A DNA stretch of 64,000 nt from Edaphobacter sp. 12200R-103 (lineage in GTDB: Bacteria; Acidobacteriota; Terriglobia; Terriglobales; Acidobacteriaceae), in NCBI RefSeq assembly GCF_010093025.1, contig NZ_CP048114.1, forward strand, positions 4,154,001-4,218,000, written 5' to 3'. How positions within the stretch are numbered: the stretch's first letter is position 1; each line of letters opens with the position of its first letter. The translations under genes were made by a program, and so were the position numbers. This document shows, in pieces, positions 40,739 through 48,901 of this stretch. The notes under the pieces were generated by a model, which saw only the letters and a list, made by a program, of their open reading frames with translations, ran no database searches and had not been told where the DNA came from.

Positions 40739-43420
40739 ATGCCGGGCCACCCATATAAGTTCACCGACCGCGAACTCCTCCGCCGCATCGAGAGCAGCAC
40801 AGGACAGCGCGCGGGTTATAAGCAGCTTATCCGTGAACTGGGGCTGGGTGGCGGACGCGAACGGCGTCTGCTGCTCGAGCAACTCTCGCGCATGACTGCC
40901 CGCGGCGCCCTGGTCAAGACCGACCGCGAGCAGTGGGCGCTTCCTTCAGCGACTCCCGAGCGCACTGCCCGACCATCGCGCAGCGCTCCACCGTCGGCCC
41001 TGCACCCCACCCGCGAGCGGCTGGTCGCTGGTCGCATCGACATGCACCGCGACGGTTATGCTTTCGTCCGTCCTAACGGAAGCAATCATCGCGAGGATGA
41101 TCTTTTCATCCCTCCCAACGAGATCAATGGTGCGATGCAGGGTGACGAGGTGCTGGTCGACGAAGCTCCGCGCGACCGCGAAGGCCGCCGCTCCGGCCGC
41201 GTCGCCCGCGTGCTGACGCGCCGCAACCCCACCGTCGTCGGCATCTTCCACTATGCACGTCCGCACCGGCGCAGCCCCTGGGAGGAGATGCCGCTGGTCC
41301 GCGGCAACTACGTCTCTCCGTTCGATGAACGCATGACCCAGCCGATCCTCATCCTCGAAGGAGATGAGATTGTTGCCGAATCCGCAACCGCGCATCGTGT
41401 CCTGGGTGAAGAGGCTCAGAAGCAGCGTCATCTCTGGACCGCGGCAGAAGATTCACTGCAGCCGCTGGAAGGTCTCGCCGTCGATGTCGAGATTCTCAGC
41501 TTTCCGACGGCTGGAAGGCCGGCGCGCGGTCGTGTGCTCGAAGTGCTTGGCCCTCCTGATGCCTTCGGCGTAGACGTTGAGATTGTTATCCGCAAGCACC
41601 ATCTGCCACGTATCTTTCCTGCGAATGTGCTGGCTGAGGCGGCTGACTCCGCAAAACAGACCGTCGAGACCCTTTCGGGCGATGAATTGAGCCGGCGCCG
41701 CGATTTTCGCGGGCTTCCCATCGTTACCATCGACGGCGAGACCGCGCGCGACTTCGACGACGCTGTTTACGCTCAGCCGCTCGCCAACGGAAACTGGCAG
41801 CTCCAGGTCCACATCGCCGACGTCAGCCACTACGTTACGCCCGGCACGGCGCTCGACCTTGAAGCGAGGCTGCGCGGCACTTCGGTTTACTTTCCGGACC
41901 GCGCGATCCCGATGCTGCCCAACGATCTCTCAAGCGGCATGTGCAGCCTGCGCCCGGACGAGGATCGGCTCGTCCAAAGCTGCCTGATCGAGATCGATCC
42001 CAGCGGTGAGGTCGTCGGGTTCGAGCTTTGTGAAGGGATCATTCGCAGCGTGCGCCGCATGACCTATCACGAGGTACAGAAGATCCTGGACGGCGACGCC
42101 GCCACACGGCTCGAATTCAGCGACCTGGTCAATGAGTTTGAACTGATGCATCAGCTCGCCCTGCGTTTGAACGCAAAACGCAAACGGCGTGGGTCTCTCG
42201 ACTTCGATCTTCCTGAGCCGGTCGTGCAGTTCGACCCGGACGGGAACATGCAAGCCATCGTGCGCTCAGAACGCGGCTGGTCGCATCGGCTGATCGAAGA
42301 GTTCATGCTCGCAGCCAACGAATGCGTCGCTCACTGGATCGAGAGCAACGGCATTCCCGGAATTTACCGCGTCCACGAAACCCCAGATCCGAAGCGCATC
42401 GTTGAGTTCGAGGAGACGGCCGCGCAGTTCGGCTACACGTTAGGCTTCAGCAACCTGCCGGTCAAAAAGCTACAGACCCGCGGCGATCGACGCGACGCAC
42501 AGAGACGTGGACGTGAGGCGCAAACACATGAGATTCCGGACGCAATTCCTGTGACACCGCAGATGTATCAGCGGCTGACGGCAAAAATTCAGGGCAAACC
42601 GGAGGAGCGAATCCTCTCCTATCTGATGTTGAGATCGCTCAAACAGGCGCGCTACAGCGAGCAGAACGTCGGCCATTTCGCGCTTGCTTCGCCCAGCTAC
42701 ACGCACTTCACGTCACCGATCCGTCGCTATCCCGACCTTATCGTTCATCGGCTGCTTCGTTACCTGCTGCGCAGCGGCGCCGACCCTCAAGGCTTTCCGA
42801 TCCCCAGCAGCGAGCCGCAGCCCTGGGGAGCGGAAAAGCCCGCGAAGAAAGCAGAGCACTCGCAGCGACCGAAGGACGAAGGTCTGCTGCCGCAGGACGA
42901 GCTGAATGCCATTGCAGCCGAGTCCAGCCAGGCGGAGCGGCGGGCCGACGATGCCGAGCGCGAGCTGATCGAGTGGAAGAAGATCCGTTTCATGCAGGAC
43001 CGCGTCGGCGAAGACTTCAGCGGGATTATCCTCTCGTGCACGAAGTATGGCTTCTTCGTCGAACTGGAGGAGCTCTTCATTGAGGGCATGGTGCCTATAG
43101 CCAGTCTGCAGGACGACCGCTATTTCTTCCGCGACACGGACCGCTCCATCGTAGGAGCACGGAATGGACGCATCTTCAAGATTGGTCTGCCGGTACAGGT
43201 GCTGCTGGACCGCATCGACCGCCAGCAACGCAGGCTGCAGTTTGCCCTGATGCCCTCCATGTACGAGGACACTGGCGCTCCACGCTCTCTGCGGCGCTCG
43301 AAGAGAGCGGTGACGAATGAGGAAAAGAGCAGCCCTGATCGATCCGGCAAGCCGAAGCGCAAGGCGAAGACGGTCAAGCGTGATCGCAAGCGAAAGGCAA
43401 AGGGGAAGCCGCGCCGCTGA
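40739..43420 (+). CDS. rnr: ribonuclease R
   Basis: An 893-residue 3'-5' exoribonuclease that degrades structured RNA. A winged-helix region is at about 15-65, cold-shock-type RNA-binding domains at about 95-270, and the RNB catalytic domain at about 310-660 with the metal-binding run Asp332, Asp338, Asp340 and Asp341 (DGETARDFDD). The S1 domain is near 755-830 (GEDFSGIILSCTKYGFFVEL). The last 30 residues are almost only Lys/Arg. An insert of about 65 residues, Pro/Lys/Glu-rich, splits the RNB end from S1. No clear Shine-Dalgarno lies before the ATG. Confidence 0.96.
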   Translation: MPGHPYKFTDRELLRRIESSTGQRAGYKQLIRELGLGGGRERRLLLEQLSRMTARGALVKTDREQWALPSATPERTARPSRSAPPSALHPTRERLVAGRIDMHRDGYAFVRPNGSNHREDDLFIPPNEINGAMQGDEVLVDEAPRDREGRRSGRVARVLTRRNPTVVGIFHYARPHRRSPWEEMPLVRGNYVSPFDERMTQPILILEGDEIVAESATAHRVLGEEAQKQRHLWTAAEDSLQPLEGLAVDVEILSFPTAGRPARGRVLEVLGPPDAFGVDVEIVIRKHHLPRIFPANVLAEAADSAKQTVETLSGDELSRRRDFRGLPIVTIDGETARDFDDAVYAQPLANGNWQLQVHIADVSHYVTPGTALDLEARLRGTSVYFPDRAIPMLPNDLSSGMCSLRPDEDRLVQSCLIEIDPSGEVVGFELCEGIIRSVRRMTYHEVQKILDGDAATRLEFSDLVNEFELMHQLALRLNAKRKRRGSLDFDLPEPVVQFDPDGNMQAIVRSERGWSHRLIEEFMLAANECVAHWIESNGIPGIYRVHETPDPKRIVEFEETAAQFGYTLGFSNLPVKKLQTRGDRRDAQRRGREAQTHEIPDAIPVTPQMYQRLTAKIQGKPEERILSYLMLRSLKQARYSEQNVGHFALASPSYTHFTSPIRRYPDLIVHRLLRYLLRSGADPQGFPIPSSEPQPWGAEKPAKKAEHSQRPKDEGLLPQDELNAIAAESSQAERRADDAERELIEWKKIRFMQDRVGEDFSGIILSCTKYGFFVELEELFIEGMVPIASLQDDRYFFRDTDRSIVGARNGRIFKIGLPVQVLLDRIDRQQRRLQFALMPSMYEDTGAPRSLRRSKRAVTNEEKSSPDRSGKPKRKAKTVKRDRKRKAKGKPRR

Positions 43421-43500
43421 TCAGCTTGAAGCGAATCTTCCGCCGCAACGCATAAGGCCGAAGCATCGTAGAATGAATATGCAAAGGAGTTTAAGAACGT

Positions 43501-43773
43501 ATGGCTCACACGGTTTTTTGCACCAGATACAAGGCGGAGATGGAGGGGCTGGACGAGCCTCCGTTTGACTCTGACTTTGGCCAGAAGATCTATAAGAACG
43601 TCTCGAAGAAGGCCTGGGGTGAGTGGATCGAGCGCCAGAAGATGCTGCTCAACGAGTACCGTCTGCAACCCTGGACGCGCGAGGCCCAGGAGTTTCTGGT
43701 GGAGCAGATGAACGACTTCTTCTTCGGCGAAGGCGGCGAGCTTCCGAAGGAGTACGTTCCTCCCACGAAGTAA
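43501..43773 (+). CDS. yggX: YggX-family Fe(2+)-trafficking/oxidative damage protection protein
   Basis: A 90-residue protein. MAHTVFCTRYKAE carries the single conserved Cys7 and GQKIYKNVSKKAWGEWIERQ is diagnostic, as is the MNDFFFGEG end. YggX protects Fe-S clusters from oxidation. GGAG precedes the ATG by about 12 bases. rnr and tRNA-Pro flank it. Confidence 0.93.
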   Translation: MAHTVFCTRYKAEMEGLDEPPFDSDFGQKIYKNVSKKAWGEWIERQKMLLNEYRLQPWTREAQEFLVEQMNDFFFGEGGELPKEYVPPTK

Positions 43774-43807
43774 GTGCTCTCGTGTACACTTAACCTAAAT
43801 AACCCCG

Positions 43808-43829
43808 CTGCAGTCCTCCTGGACTGCAG
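43808..43829 (+). terminator. possible terminator between yggX and tRNA-Pro
   Basis: CTGCAGTCC (43808-43816) and GGACTGCAG (43821-43829) form a perfect nine-base hairpin with a TCCT loop, eight bases before the tRNA. No T-run follows, so a processing role is also possible. Confidence 0.5.
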
Positions 43830-43837
43830 GCAAGAGT

Positions 43838-43914
43838 CGGGACGTGGCTCAGCCTGGTAGAGCGCACCCTTGGGGTGGGTGAGGTCGCTAGTTCGAATCT
43901 AGTCGTCCCGACCA
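43838..43914 (+). tRNA. tRNA-Pro (anticodon GGG)
   Basis: A 77-base cloverleaf: acceptor stem CGGGACG / CGTCCCG, D stem GCTC / GAGC, anticodon stem CACCC / GGGTG with loop TTGGGGT (anticodon GGG at 43872-43874), T arm with GTTCGAATC, discriminator A and an encoded CCA end at 43912-43914. Confidence 0.97.
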
Positions 43915-44111
43915 TTTACTTCCAATCAATTAGCGATACGGTAAAGCCCGAATGGGAACATCTTCGGGAACACAAAGGAACATGCAGTTCCCAAGTGACC
44001 GTTTTCTAAGCTGTTGGCGCGTGTGCATCCTGCTTGGAAATTATCCACGAACAACGCTGCAATGGCGTTTTGCGCGTGGCGTTTAACCTTGTCGTAAAGG
44101 AGTTGTGAGGT

Positions 44112-44822
44112 TTGTTAACCGCATATCTGGACGAGAGCTTTGATAACGGGAACGAAGGGTTCTATGCCGTGGGTGCTGTCGTCGGTAGCGGATGGGGGTT
44201 TCTGCGAGCCGAGACCTTATGGAAGGACTTGCTTGCCAAGCACGGTATGCCTGTTTTCAAGTTCAATCGCGTTCGAAGACGACCGGATGTATTGCGAGAT
44301 TTTGCTGAAGTCATCATTAAAGCGGAGCTGGCGGCGGTTGGGGTAATCGTGGAGCAGGTCGCTTTTCGTAATGCACTTCGCGAGTCAAACGCTCATAAGC
44401 AGTACAAGGAGAGTCCTTATCTCCTTCTTCAGCACCATATCTTTGTTGATCTAGGGATGCTGCCCAAAGAGGGCAGGTCTCGTGCTGGCATCTGCTTTGT
44501 ATGCGATGAGAACGCTCGTTACCTTGACTCCATGATGAGGTCATACCCGAAGCTAATAGCGATGAACCCTCAGAGTGCTCCATATCTAGGATCATGCACA
44601 CTCGGCAAAGATGAAGAATATATTCCGCTCCAGATTGCAGACTTGGTAGCGGGAGAACTTCGCAGGAATGCGCTCTCGTTCATCGAGAACAGGGACGACT
44701 TCAGCCCAGCGATACGAATGTTACAAGAACACCATAGCATCGGACCTGTGAAGTATTACGACGCTACAGTGCTCAATCGAATCCGCTCAATCGTGGACGC
44801 TGGGGGTAAAGACCGTGAGTAA
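44112..44822 (+). CDS. DUF3800-domain protein
   Basis: A 236-residue protein from TTG 44112, with AAGGAGTTGTGAGG upstream. AYLDESFDNGN (Asp7, Glu8) near the start, FVCDENARY and LQIADLVAGEL in the second half are the conserved acidic positions of DUF3800, a family with an RNase H-like fold often found in mobile or defence contexts. It follows tRNA-Pro by about 200 bases and has lower GC than its neighbours, consistent with gain at the tRNA. No integrase or attachment repeat was seen. Confidence 0.85.
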   Translation: MLTAYLDESFDNGNEGFYAVGAVVGSGWGFLRAETLWKDLLAKHGMPVFKFNRVRRRPDVLRDFAEVIIKAELAAVGVIVEQVAFRNALRESNAHKQYKESPYLLLQHHIFVDLGMLPKEGRSRAGICFVCDENARYLDSMMRSYPKLIAMNPQSAPYLGSCTLGKDEEYIPLQIADLVAGELRRNALSFIENRDDFSPAIRMLQEHHSIGPVKYYDATVLNRIRSIVDAGGKDRE

Positions 44823-45065
44823 ACCGGCGTATCAAATATCCCAGATGTTTGACAAAACGGCTTTCACTTCGCGGCTTGTAAACAGCACCAAATTAAAGAC
44901 TTATCTTTGACAAATTATTTTTATTTTTGAGATTGGCCAAAGCGGGTGAGGATTTGTTCAGCTTCGCTGACGCGCCTGTCCCTGTTTCGTTCAGTCGCGA
45001 ACATTTTGCCCAGATAGAAAAAATTTCTCCTTTGGTACAGACAGAGACGGCTCCTCTGTTTTACT
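44823..45065. other. AT-rich intergenic region
   Basis: Lower GC than the surrounding DNA. It contains two TTGACA hexamers (44850-44855 and 44907-44912), neither with a clear -10 at proper distance. It probably carries the promoter of the following operon. Confidence 0.4.
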
Positions 45066-46724
45066 GTGAAGCGGATGAAGTCCACAGGGATTGGATTAGT
45101 GCTGTTTCGAAAAACGGCGGGGATGGTTCTTGCGCTGAGTGCGTTTGGCCAGGCTACACATGCAGCGGAGCTTCCACGACTGGCGCATGAGAACGGGCGC
45201 TACACCCTGATGGTGGATGGTCGGCCTTACTTCCCGTTGGGAGCGCAGGTGGGGAACTCGAGCGGCTGGCCCGAGCAGCTGAAGAATCTATGGCCCAAGG
45301 CAGAGGCGCTGCACCTCAACACGCTTGAGGTGCCCGTCTATTGGGAGCAGATGGAGCCGCGCGAGGGTGTCTTCGACGATACGGTGGTCGAGGATGTCGT
45401 GCAGCAGGCGCGGGCGCATCATGTGCGGCTGGTGCTGTCGTGGTTCGGGACGTGGAAGAACGGAAAGATGCATTACGTTCCCGACTGGGTGAAGCAGGAC
45501 ACCCAGCGGTTCCCGAGGATGCTGACGCGTAGCGGCCAGAAGATTGACGTACTGAGTGCAAACTCTGATGCGAATCTCAACGCCGATCGCAAGGCGTTTG
45601 TGCACCTGATGGGGGTGCTGAAGCGGGTCGATGGCGATCAGCACACCGTGATTATGGTGCAGGTGGAGAATGAGTCGGGTGCGCTGGGAAGCGTGCGGGA
45701 CTTTTCGCCTGCTGCTCAGAAGCAATTTGAGAGTGCGGTGCCTGAGGCGTTGGTGAAGGCTCTTGGGAAGAGGTCGGGGACGTGGAAGCAGGTCTTTGGG
45801 GATGATGCCGATGAGACCTTTCAGGCGTGGAGCGTAGCCCATTACATCAACCAGATTGCAGCGGCGGGCAAGCAGGAGATGCCTCTGCCGATGTATGTGA
45901 ACAACTGGTTGAAGAGTCCGCGTGGATATCCGGTGCTGACGATTCCCGGCGAGGATTATCCGAGCGGAGGGCCGACGAGCAATATGCTGGCAGTGTGGAA
46001 GGCAGCGGCTCCGGCGATCGATATTCTTGCGCCCGACATCTATGTGCCCAACACGGAGCGGTACCGCGATGTCATGCAGCAGTTCAAGCGGCCGGACAAT
46101 CCGCTGTTCATTCCGGAGACGCAGGGGTTCGGGCATTTTCCAGGAAGCCAGGGTGCGGCACGGAATCTGTTTCTGGCGATTGGAGCGGGGACGATCGGGT
46201 TTGCTCCGTTTGGGATCGATAACTTTGCATTGGTGGGCGCGGATGGAAAACCCGACTATGAGCAGGTAGGCTTGGCGCAGAACTATGAGCTGCTGGCTCC
46301 GATCGCGGAGGAGCTGGCTGCGCTGCAGTTTGCAGGCAAGGTAAAGACAGCGGCGGAGGAGCCGGGCCTTGAGCAGATAGAGCTGACCTTCGGCCAGTGG
46401 AGCGCTCTGGTGAGTTTTCCTCCGGAGTACACGGCGAGCGCGGATACAGGTGGGCTTTCGCCGACGGCGGCGCTGCATATGGGGCGCGTGATGGTTGCGC
46501 AGCTGGGGCCGGATGAGTTTCTGGTGGCTGGAATTGATGCGCGAGTGAACTTTCGGCTTACCCCTCCTGCGGCTGCTCAGGCGCAGTTGCTGACGGTGGA
46601 GCAGGGGACATATGACGGGCCGACCTGGAAGCGCACGCGTCTGTGGAACGGCGACGAGACGGATGCGGGGTTGAACTTCAAGGCACCGGGTAGTGTGGTG
46701 CGGGTGAAGTTGGGAACGTACTGA
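45066..46724 (+). CDS. secreted beta-galactosidase-like glycoside hydrolase (GH35/42-like, DUF5597)
   Basis: A 552-residue enzyme from GTG 45066 (an ATG at 45075 would also do) with a signal peptide ending near THA. The (beta/alpha)8 core contains YFPLGAQVGNSSGWP, LHLNTLEVPVYWEQMEP, QVENESG with the acid/base Glu203, and FIPETQGFG with the nucleophile Glu351. This set is that of the DUF5597 group related to GH35/GH42 beta-galactosidases. The next genes degrade pectin-derived sugars, so galactan side chains of rhamnogalacturonan I are a likely target. Confidence 0.88.
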   Translation: MKRMKSTGIGLVLFRKTAGMVLALSAFGQATHAAELPRLAHENGRYTLMVDGRPYFPLGAQVGNSSGWPEQLKNLWPKAEALHLNTLEVPVYWEQMEPREGVFDDTVVEDVVQQARAHHVRLVLSWFGTWKNGKMHYVPDWVKQDTQRFPRMLTRSGQKIDVLSANSDANLNADRKAFVHLMGVLKRVDGDQHTVIMVQVENESGALGSVRDFSPAAQKQFESAVPEALVKALGKRSGTWKQVFGDDADETFQAWSVAHYINQIAAAGKQEMPLPMYVNNWLKSPRGYPVLTIPGEDYPSGGPTSNMLAVWKAAAPAIDILAPDIYVPNTERYRDVMQQFKRPDNPLFIPETQGFGHFPGSQGAARNLFLAIGAGTIGFAPFGIDNFALVGADGKPDYEQVGLAQNYELLAPIAEELAALQFAGKVKTAAEEPGLEQIELTFGQWSALVSFPPEYTASADTGGLSPTAALHMGRVMVAQLGPDEFLVAGIDARVNFRLTPPAAAQAQLLTVEQGTYDGPTWKRTRLWNGDETDAGLNFKAPGSVVRVKLGTY

Positions 46725-47060
46725 GGAAGAAGGTACGTGAGAGTGCTTTCGATTGCTGGGTACGGATCGGTCGTAGAACGGCCTCAGGAGCTGAACCCCC
46801 TCACTCTTCGGATTTCTACGGCACGGCTGAAGCCATGCCCTTAACGAGGGCACAGAAGCAACACGGGAAAAGACGAAGATGTTGAAGAGAAATTGAGCTT
46901 TATTTTCTGCGGCGCCTTCGCGTGCAGAGTGTGCGGGATGGTGCTGGATGATATTGAGCTGCAGGTTCGAGAGGATGACAGGTTGAAGGCAGAAGACAAT
47001 GTGAATCTGAAGGGGCTCGATACAGTGCGGTATGTGCAGGCCCTTGATTCAGGAGTGCGT
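46725..47060. other. intergenic region between glycosidase and lyase
   Basis: Holds GGCACGGCT (46820-46828) facing AGCCATGCC (46831-46839), an eight-of-nine inverted repeat with the acidobacterial-type CGGCTGAAGCC core. The open frame running in phase into the lyase gene is not supported upstream of 47061, where a good ribosome site begins. Confidence 0.5.
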
Positions 47061-48443
47061 ATGAAGAGCAGGATGAGATTCTCCGTGGCGGCATTGGTAT
47101 TGGCTGGCTGTGCAGTGTGGGCTGGAGGTCAGCCGATTCCGAAGACATGGGTGGATCGCGATACGGGACATCGCATCTACCGCGTGACGGACGAGCCGGG
47201 ATCGTCGGGCTTTTACTTCAACGTAAATGCATATTCTCCAGACGGCAGCATCATGGTCTATACGGCGCCGGATGGAATTCACACGATGGAGCTGGCCACG
47301 CGCAACACGCACCTGCTGGTGCCAAATCCGAAGGTGGGGGAGGGGGTATCTCCGCAGGAGAGGATGCGCGGTGGCAATCATGCCATCGTGGTGGGTCGCA
47401 AGACGAATAGTGTCTTCTTTACGCGCATGGATGCTTCGACGCATCTGCAGACGGTCTTCAAGGCCGACCTGATCTCGGGTAAGGTCACCAGGCTGGCCAC
47501 GCTTCCTCCACGAGCACGTATTTCGACGGTCAATGCGGACGAGACTTTAGGAGCAGGTGTCTATACGGAGACTGAAGCCGGCGCGGCGCAGGAGTACGGA
47601 GCAAACTCACCGAGGCGCGGTCCCCTGGTTCAGCCGGAGGGCAAGGGCGCGATGATGGAGCGAAGGCTCGCAGCGAGGATTCCGGTCGTGCTGTTCACGA
47701 TCGACCTGAAGACGGGCAAGGTGAAGGAGCTGTTTCATTCGACCGACTGGATCGGTCACCTGCTGTTTTCGCCTGTTGATCCTACGCTGCTGATGTACTG
47801 TCACGAGGGGCCATGGCACAAGGTGGATCGCATCTGGACGATCCGCACGGACGGCACGCATAACGAGTTGCGCCACAAGCGCACCATGCTGATGGAGATT
47901 GCCGGGCACGAGTTCTGGGGACAGGATGGCAAGACGGTTTGGTACGACTGGCAGCTTCCGAAGGGTGAGGACTTTTGGCTGGCGGGCTTCGATATCTCGA
48001 CCAACAAGCGCGTGGCGTATCACCTGCAGCGCGATGAGTGGTCGATTCACTTCAACGTGAACAAGGGTGCGACGTTGTTCTGTGGAGACGGAGGCGATCC
48101 GGGGCAGGTGGCGCACTCGCAGAACGGCGAGTGGATCAATCTATTTCATCCGGAGTGGAGACAGAATGACAACAGCCTGGAGGAACTGAACTTCTGGAAG
48201 CCTGGCGTGTTCCATCGCGAGAAGTTGGTGAACATGACGCATCACAACTATCGGCTGGAGCCGAATGTGCGCTTCTCGCCGGACAACAAGTTGATCTTCT
48301 TCACCTCAAACATGTTTGGACCGAGCTATGTCTTTGCGGTGGAGGTGGCAAAGGCTGCTCCCGGCGCGAACGATGTCGAATCCACCCCTGAGCTGGCTGC
48401 GAAGTATGCTCCAGCTCCTACAGCGACCCCAGCCGACAAATAG
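47061..48443 (+). CDS. oligogalacturonate lyase-like protein (PL22 type)
   Basis: A 460-residue exported protein, start 47061 with CAGGAG just upstream, and a signal peptide ending near WAG. The beta-propeller contains TGHRIYRVTDEPGSSGFYFN, GGNHAIVVG, LMYCHEGPWHKVDRIW, EFWGQDGKTVWYDW, SIHFNVNKGATLFCGDGG and SPDNKLIFFTSNMFGPSYVF, which match oligogalacturonide lyase. These enzymes split unsaturated or saturated digalacturonate. It sits between the beta-galactosidase-like gene and the rhamnose mutarotase. Confidence 0.88.
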   Translation: MKSRMRFSVAALVLAGCAVWAGGQPIPKTWVDRDTGHRIYRVTDEPGSSGFYFNVNAYSPDGSIMVYTAPDGIHTMELATRNTHLLVPNPKVGEGVSPQERMRGGNHAIVVGRKTNSVFFTRMDASTHLQTVFKADLISGKVTRLATLPPRARISTVNADETLGAGVYTETEAGAAQEYGANSPRRGPLVQPEGKGAMMERRLAARIPVVLFTIDLKTGKVKELFHSTDWIGHLLFSPVDPTLLMYCHEGPWHKVDRIWTIRTDGTHNELRHKRTMLMEIAGHEFWGQDGKTVWYDWQLPKGEDFWLAGFDISTNKRVAYHLQRDEWSIHFNVNKGATLFCGDGGDPGQVAHSQNGEWINLFHPEWRQNDNSLEELNFWKPGVFHREKLVNMTHHNYRLEPNVRFSPDNKLIFFTSNMFGPSYVFAVEVAKAAPGANDVESTPELAAKYAPAPTATPADK

Positions 48444-48459
48444 AGAGAAATAGAGAGAG

Positions 48460-48807
48460 ATGCGACGTTACGCACAGGTGATTCAACTTCTGCCGCAATT
48501 CCGGGAAGAGTATATCCGCTATCACGAGAACGTCTGGCCGACGGTGCTTGCCACCATTGAAGCATGCAACATTCGAAACTACTCCATCTTCCTGTACGGG
48601 GATTTGCTTGTGGCGTACTTCGAGTATCACGGCGAGGACTTTGATGCCGACATGAGGCTCATGGCCGCTGATCCGGAGACACAGCGTTGGTGGTCGATCA
48701 TGGACCCGATGCAGGAGCCGGTACCCGGTGTGCAGGATGGCAAGCGCTGGCTGGAGATTCCCGAGGTCTTTCACTTTGATGGACCACCAGTGGCGAAGAG
48801 CCAGTAG
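48460..48807 (+). CDS. rhaM: L-rhamnose mutarotase
   Basis: A 115-residue protein. It interconverts alpha and beta anomers of L-rhamnose. RYHENVWPTVL with the conserved His22, IFLYGDLLVAYFEY, and QRWWSIMDPMQEP are family marks. ATG at 48460 with AGAGAGA upstream, 16 bases after the lyase stop, so co-transcribed. No rhaA/rhaB is nearby; it is likely paired with the pectin genes. Confidence 0.93.
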   Translation: MRRYAQVIQLLPQFREEYIRYHENVWPTVLATIEACNIRNYSIFLYGDLLVAYFEYHGEDFDADMRLMAADPETQRWWSIMDPMQEPVPGVQDGKRWLEIPEVFHFDGPPVAKSQ

Positions 48808-48812
48808 ACCGC

Positions 48813-48869
48813 AATCCTTCGACGGCGCTTCCCGCGATGAGACCGCAAGAAGTTTCGCTGAGGATGACA
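48813..48869. repeat. REP-like palindromic element
   Basis: AATCCTTCGACGGCGC at the left and CGCTGAGGATGACA at the right, with a weaker interior hairpin. Same class as 36271-36327 and 28934-28991. It lies between rhaM and the convergent LssY_C gene. Confidence 0.7.
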
Positions 48870-48901
48870 TGCTGCGAAACGCTGTCAGACGATCAACGCA
48901 A

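Noticed and set aside
43915..44111. Prophage or integrase next to tRNA-Pro
   Set aside because: No tyrosine-recombinase frame or repeat of the tRNA 3' end was seen in the window.
45288..46853. 521-codon minus-strand open frame
   Set aside because: Antisense to the glycosidase gene, whose catalytic motifs are intact; the translation is Arg/His-rich without domain.
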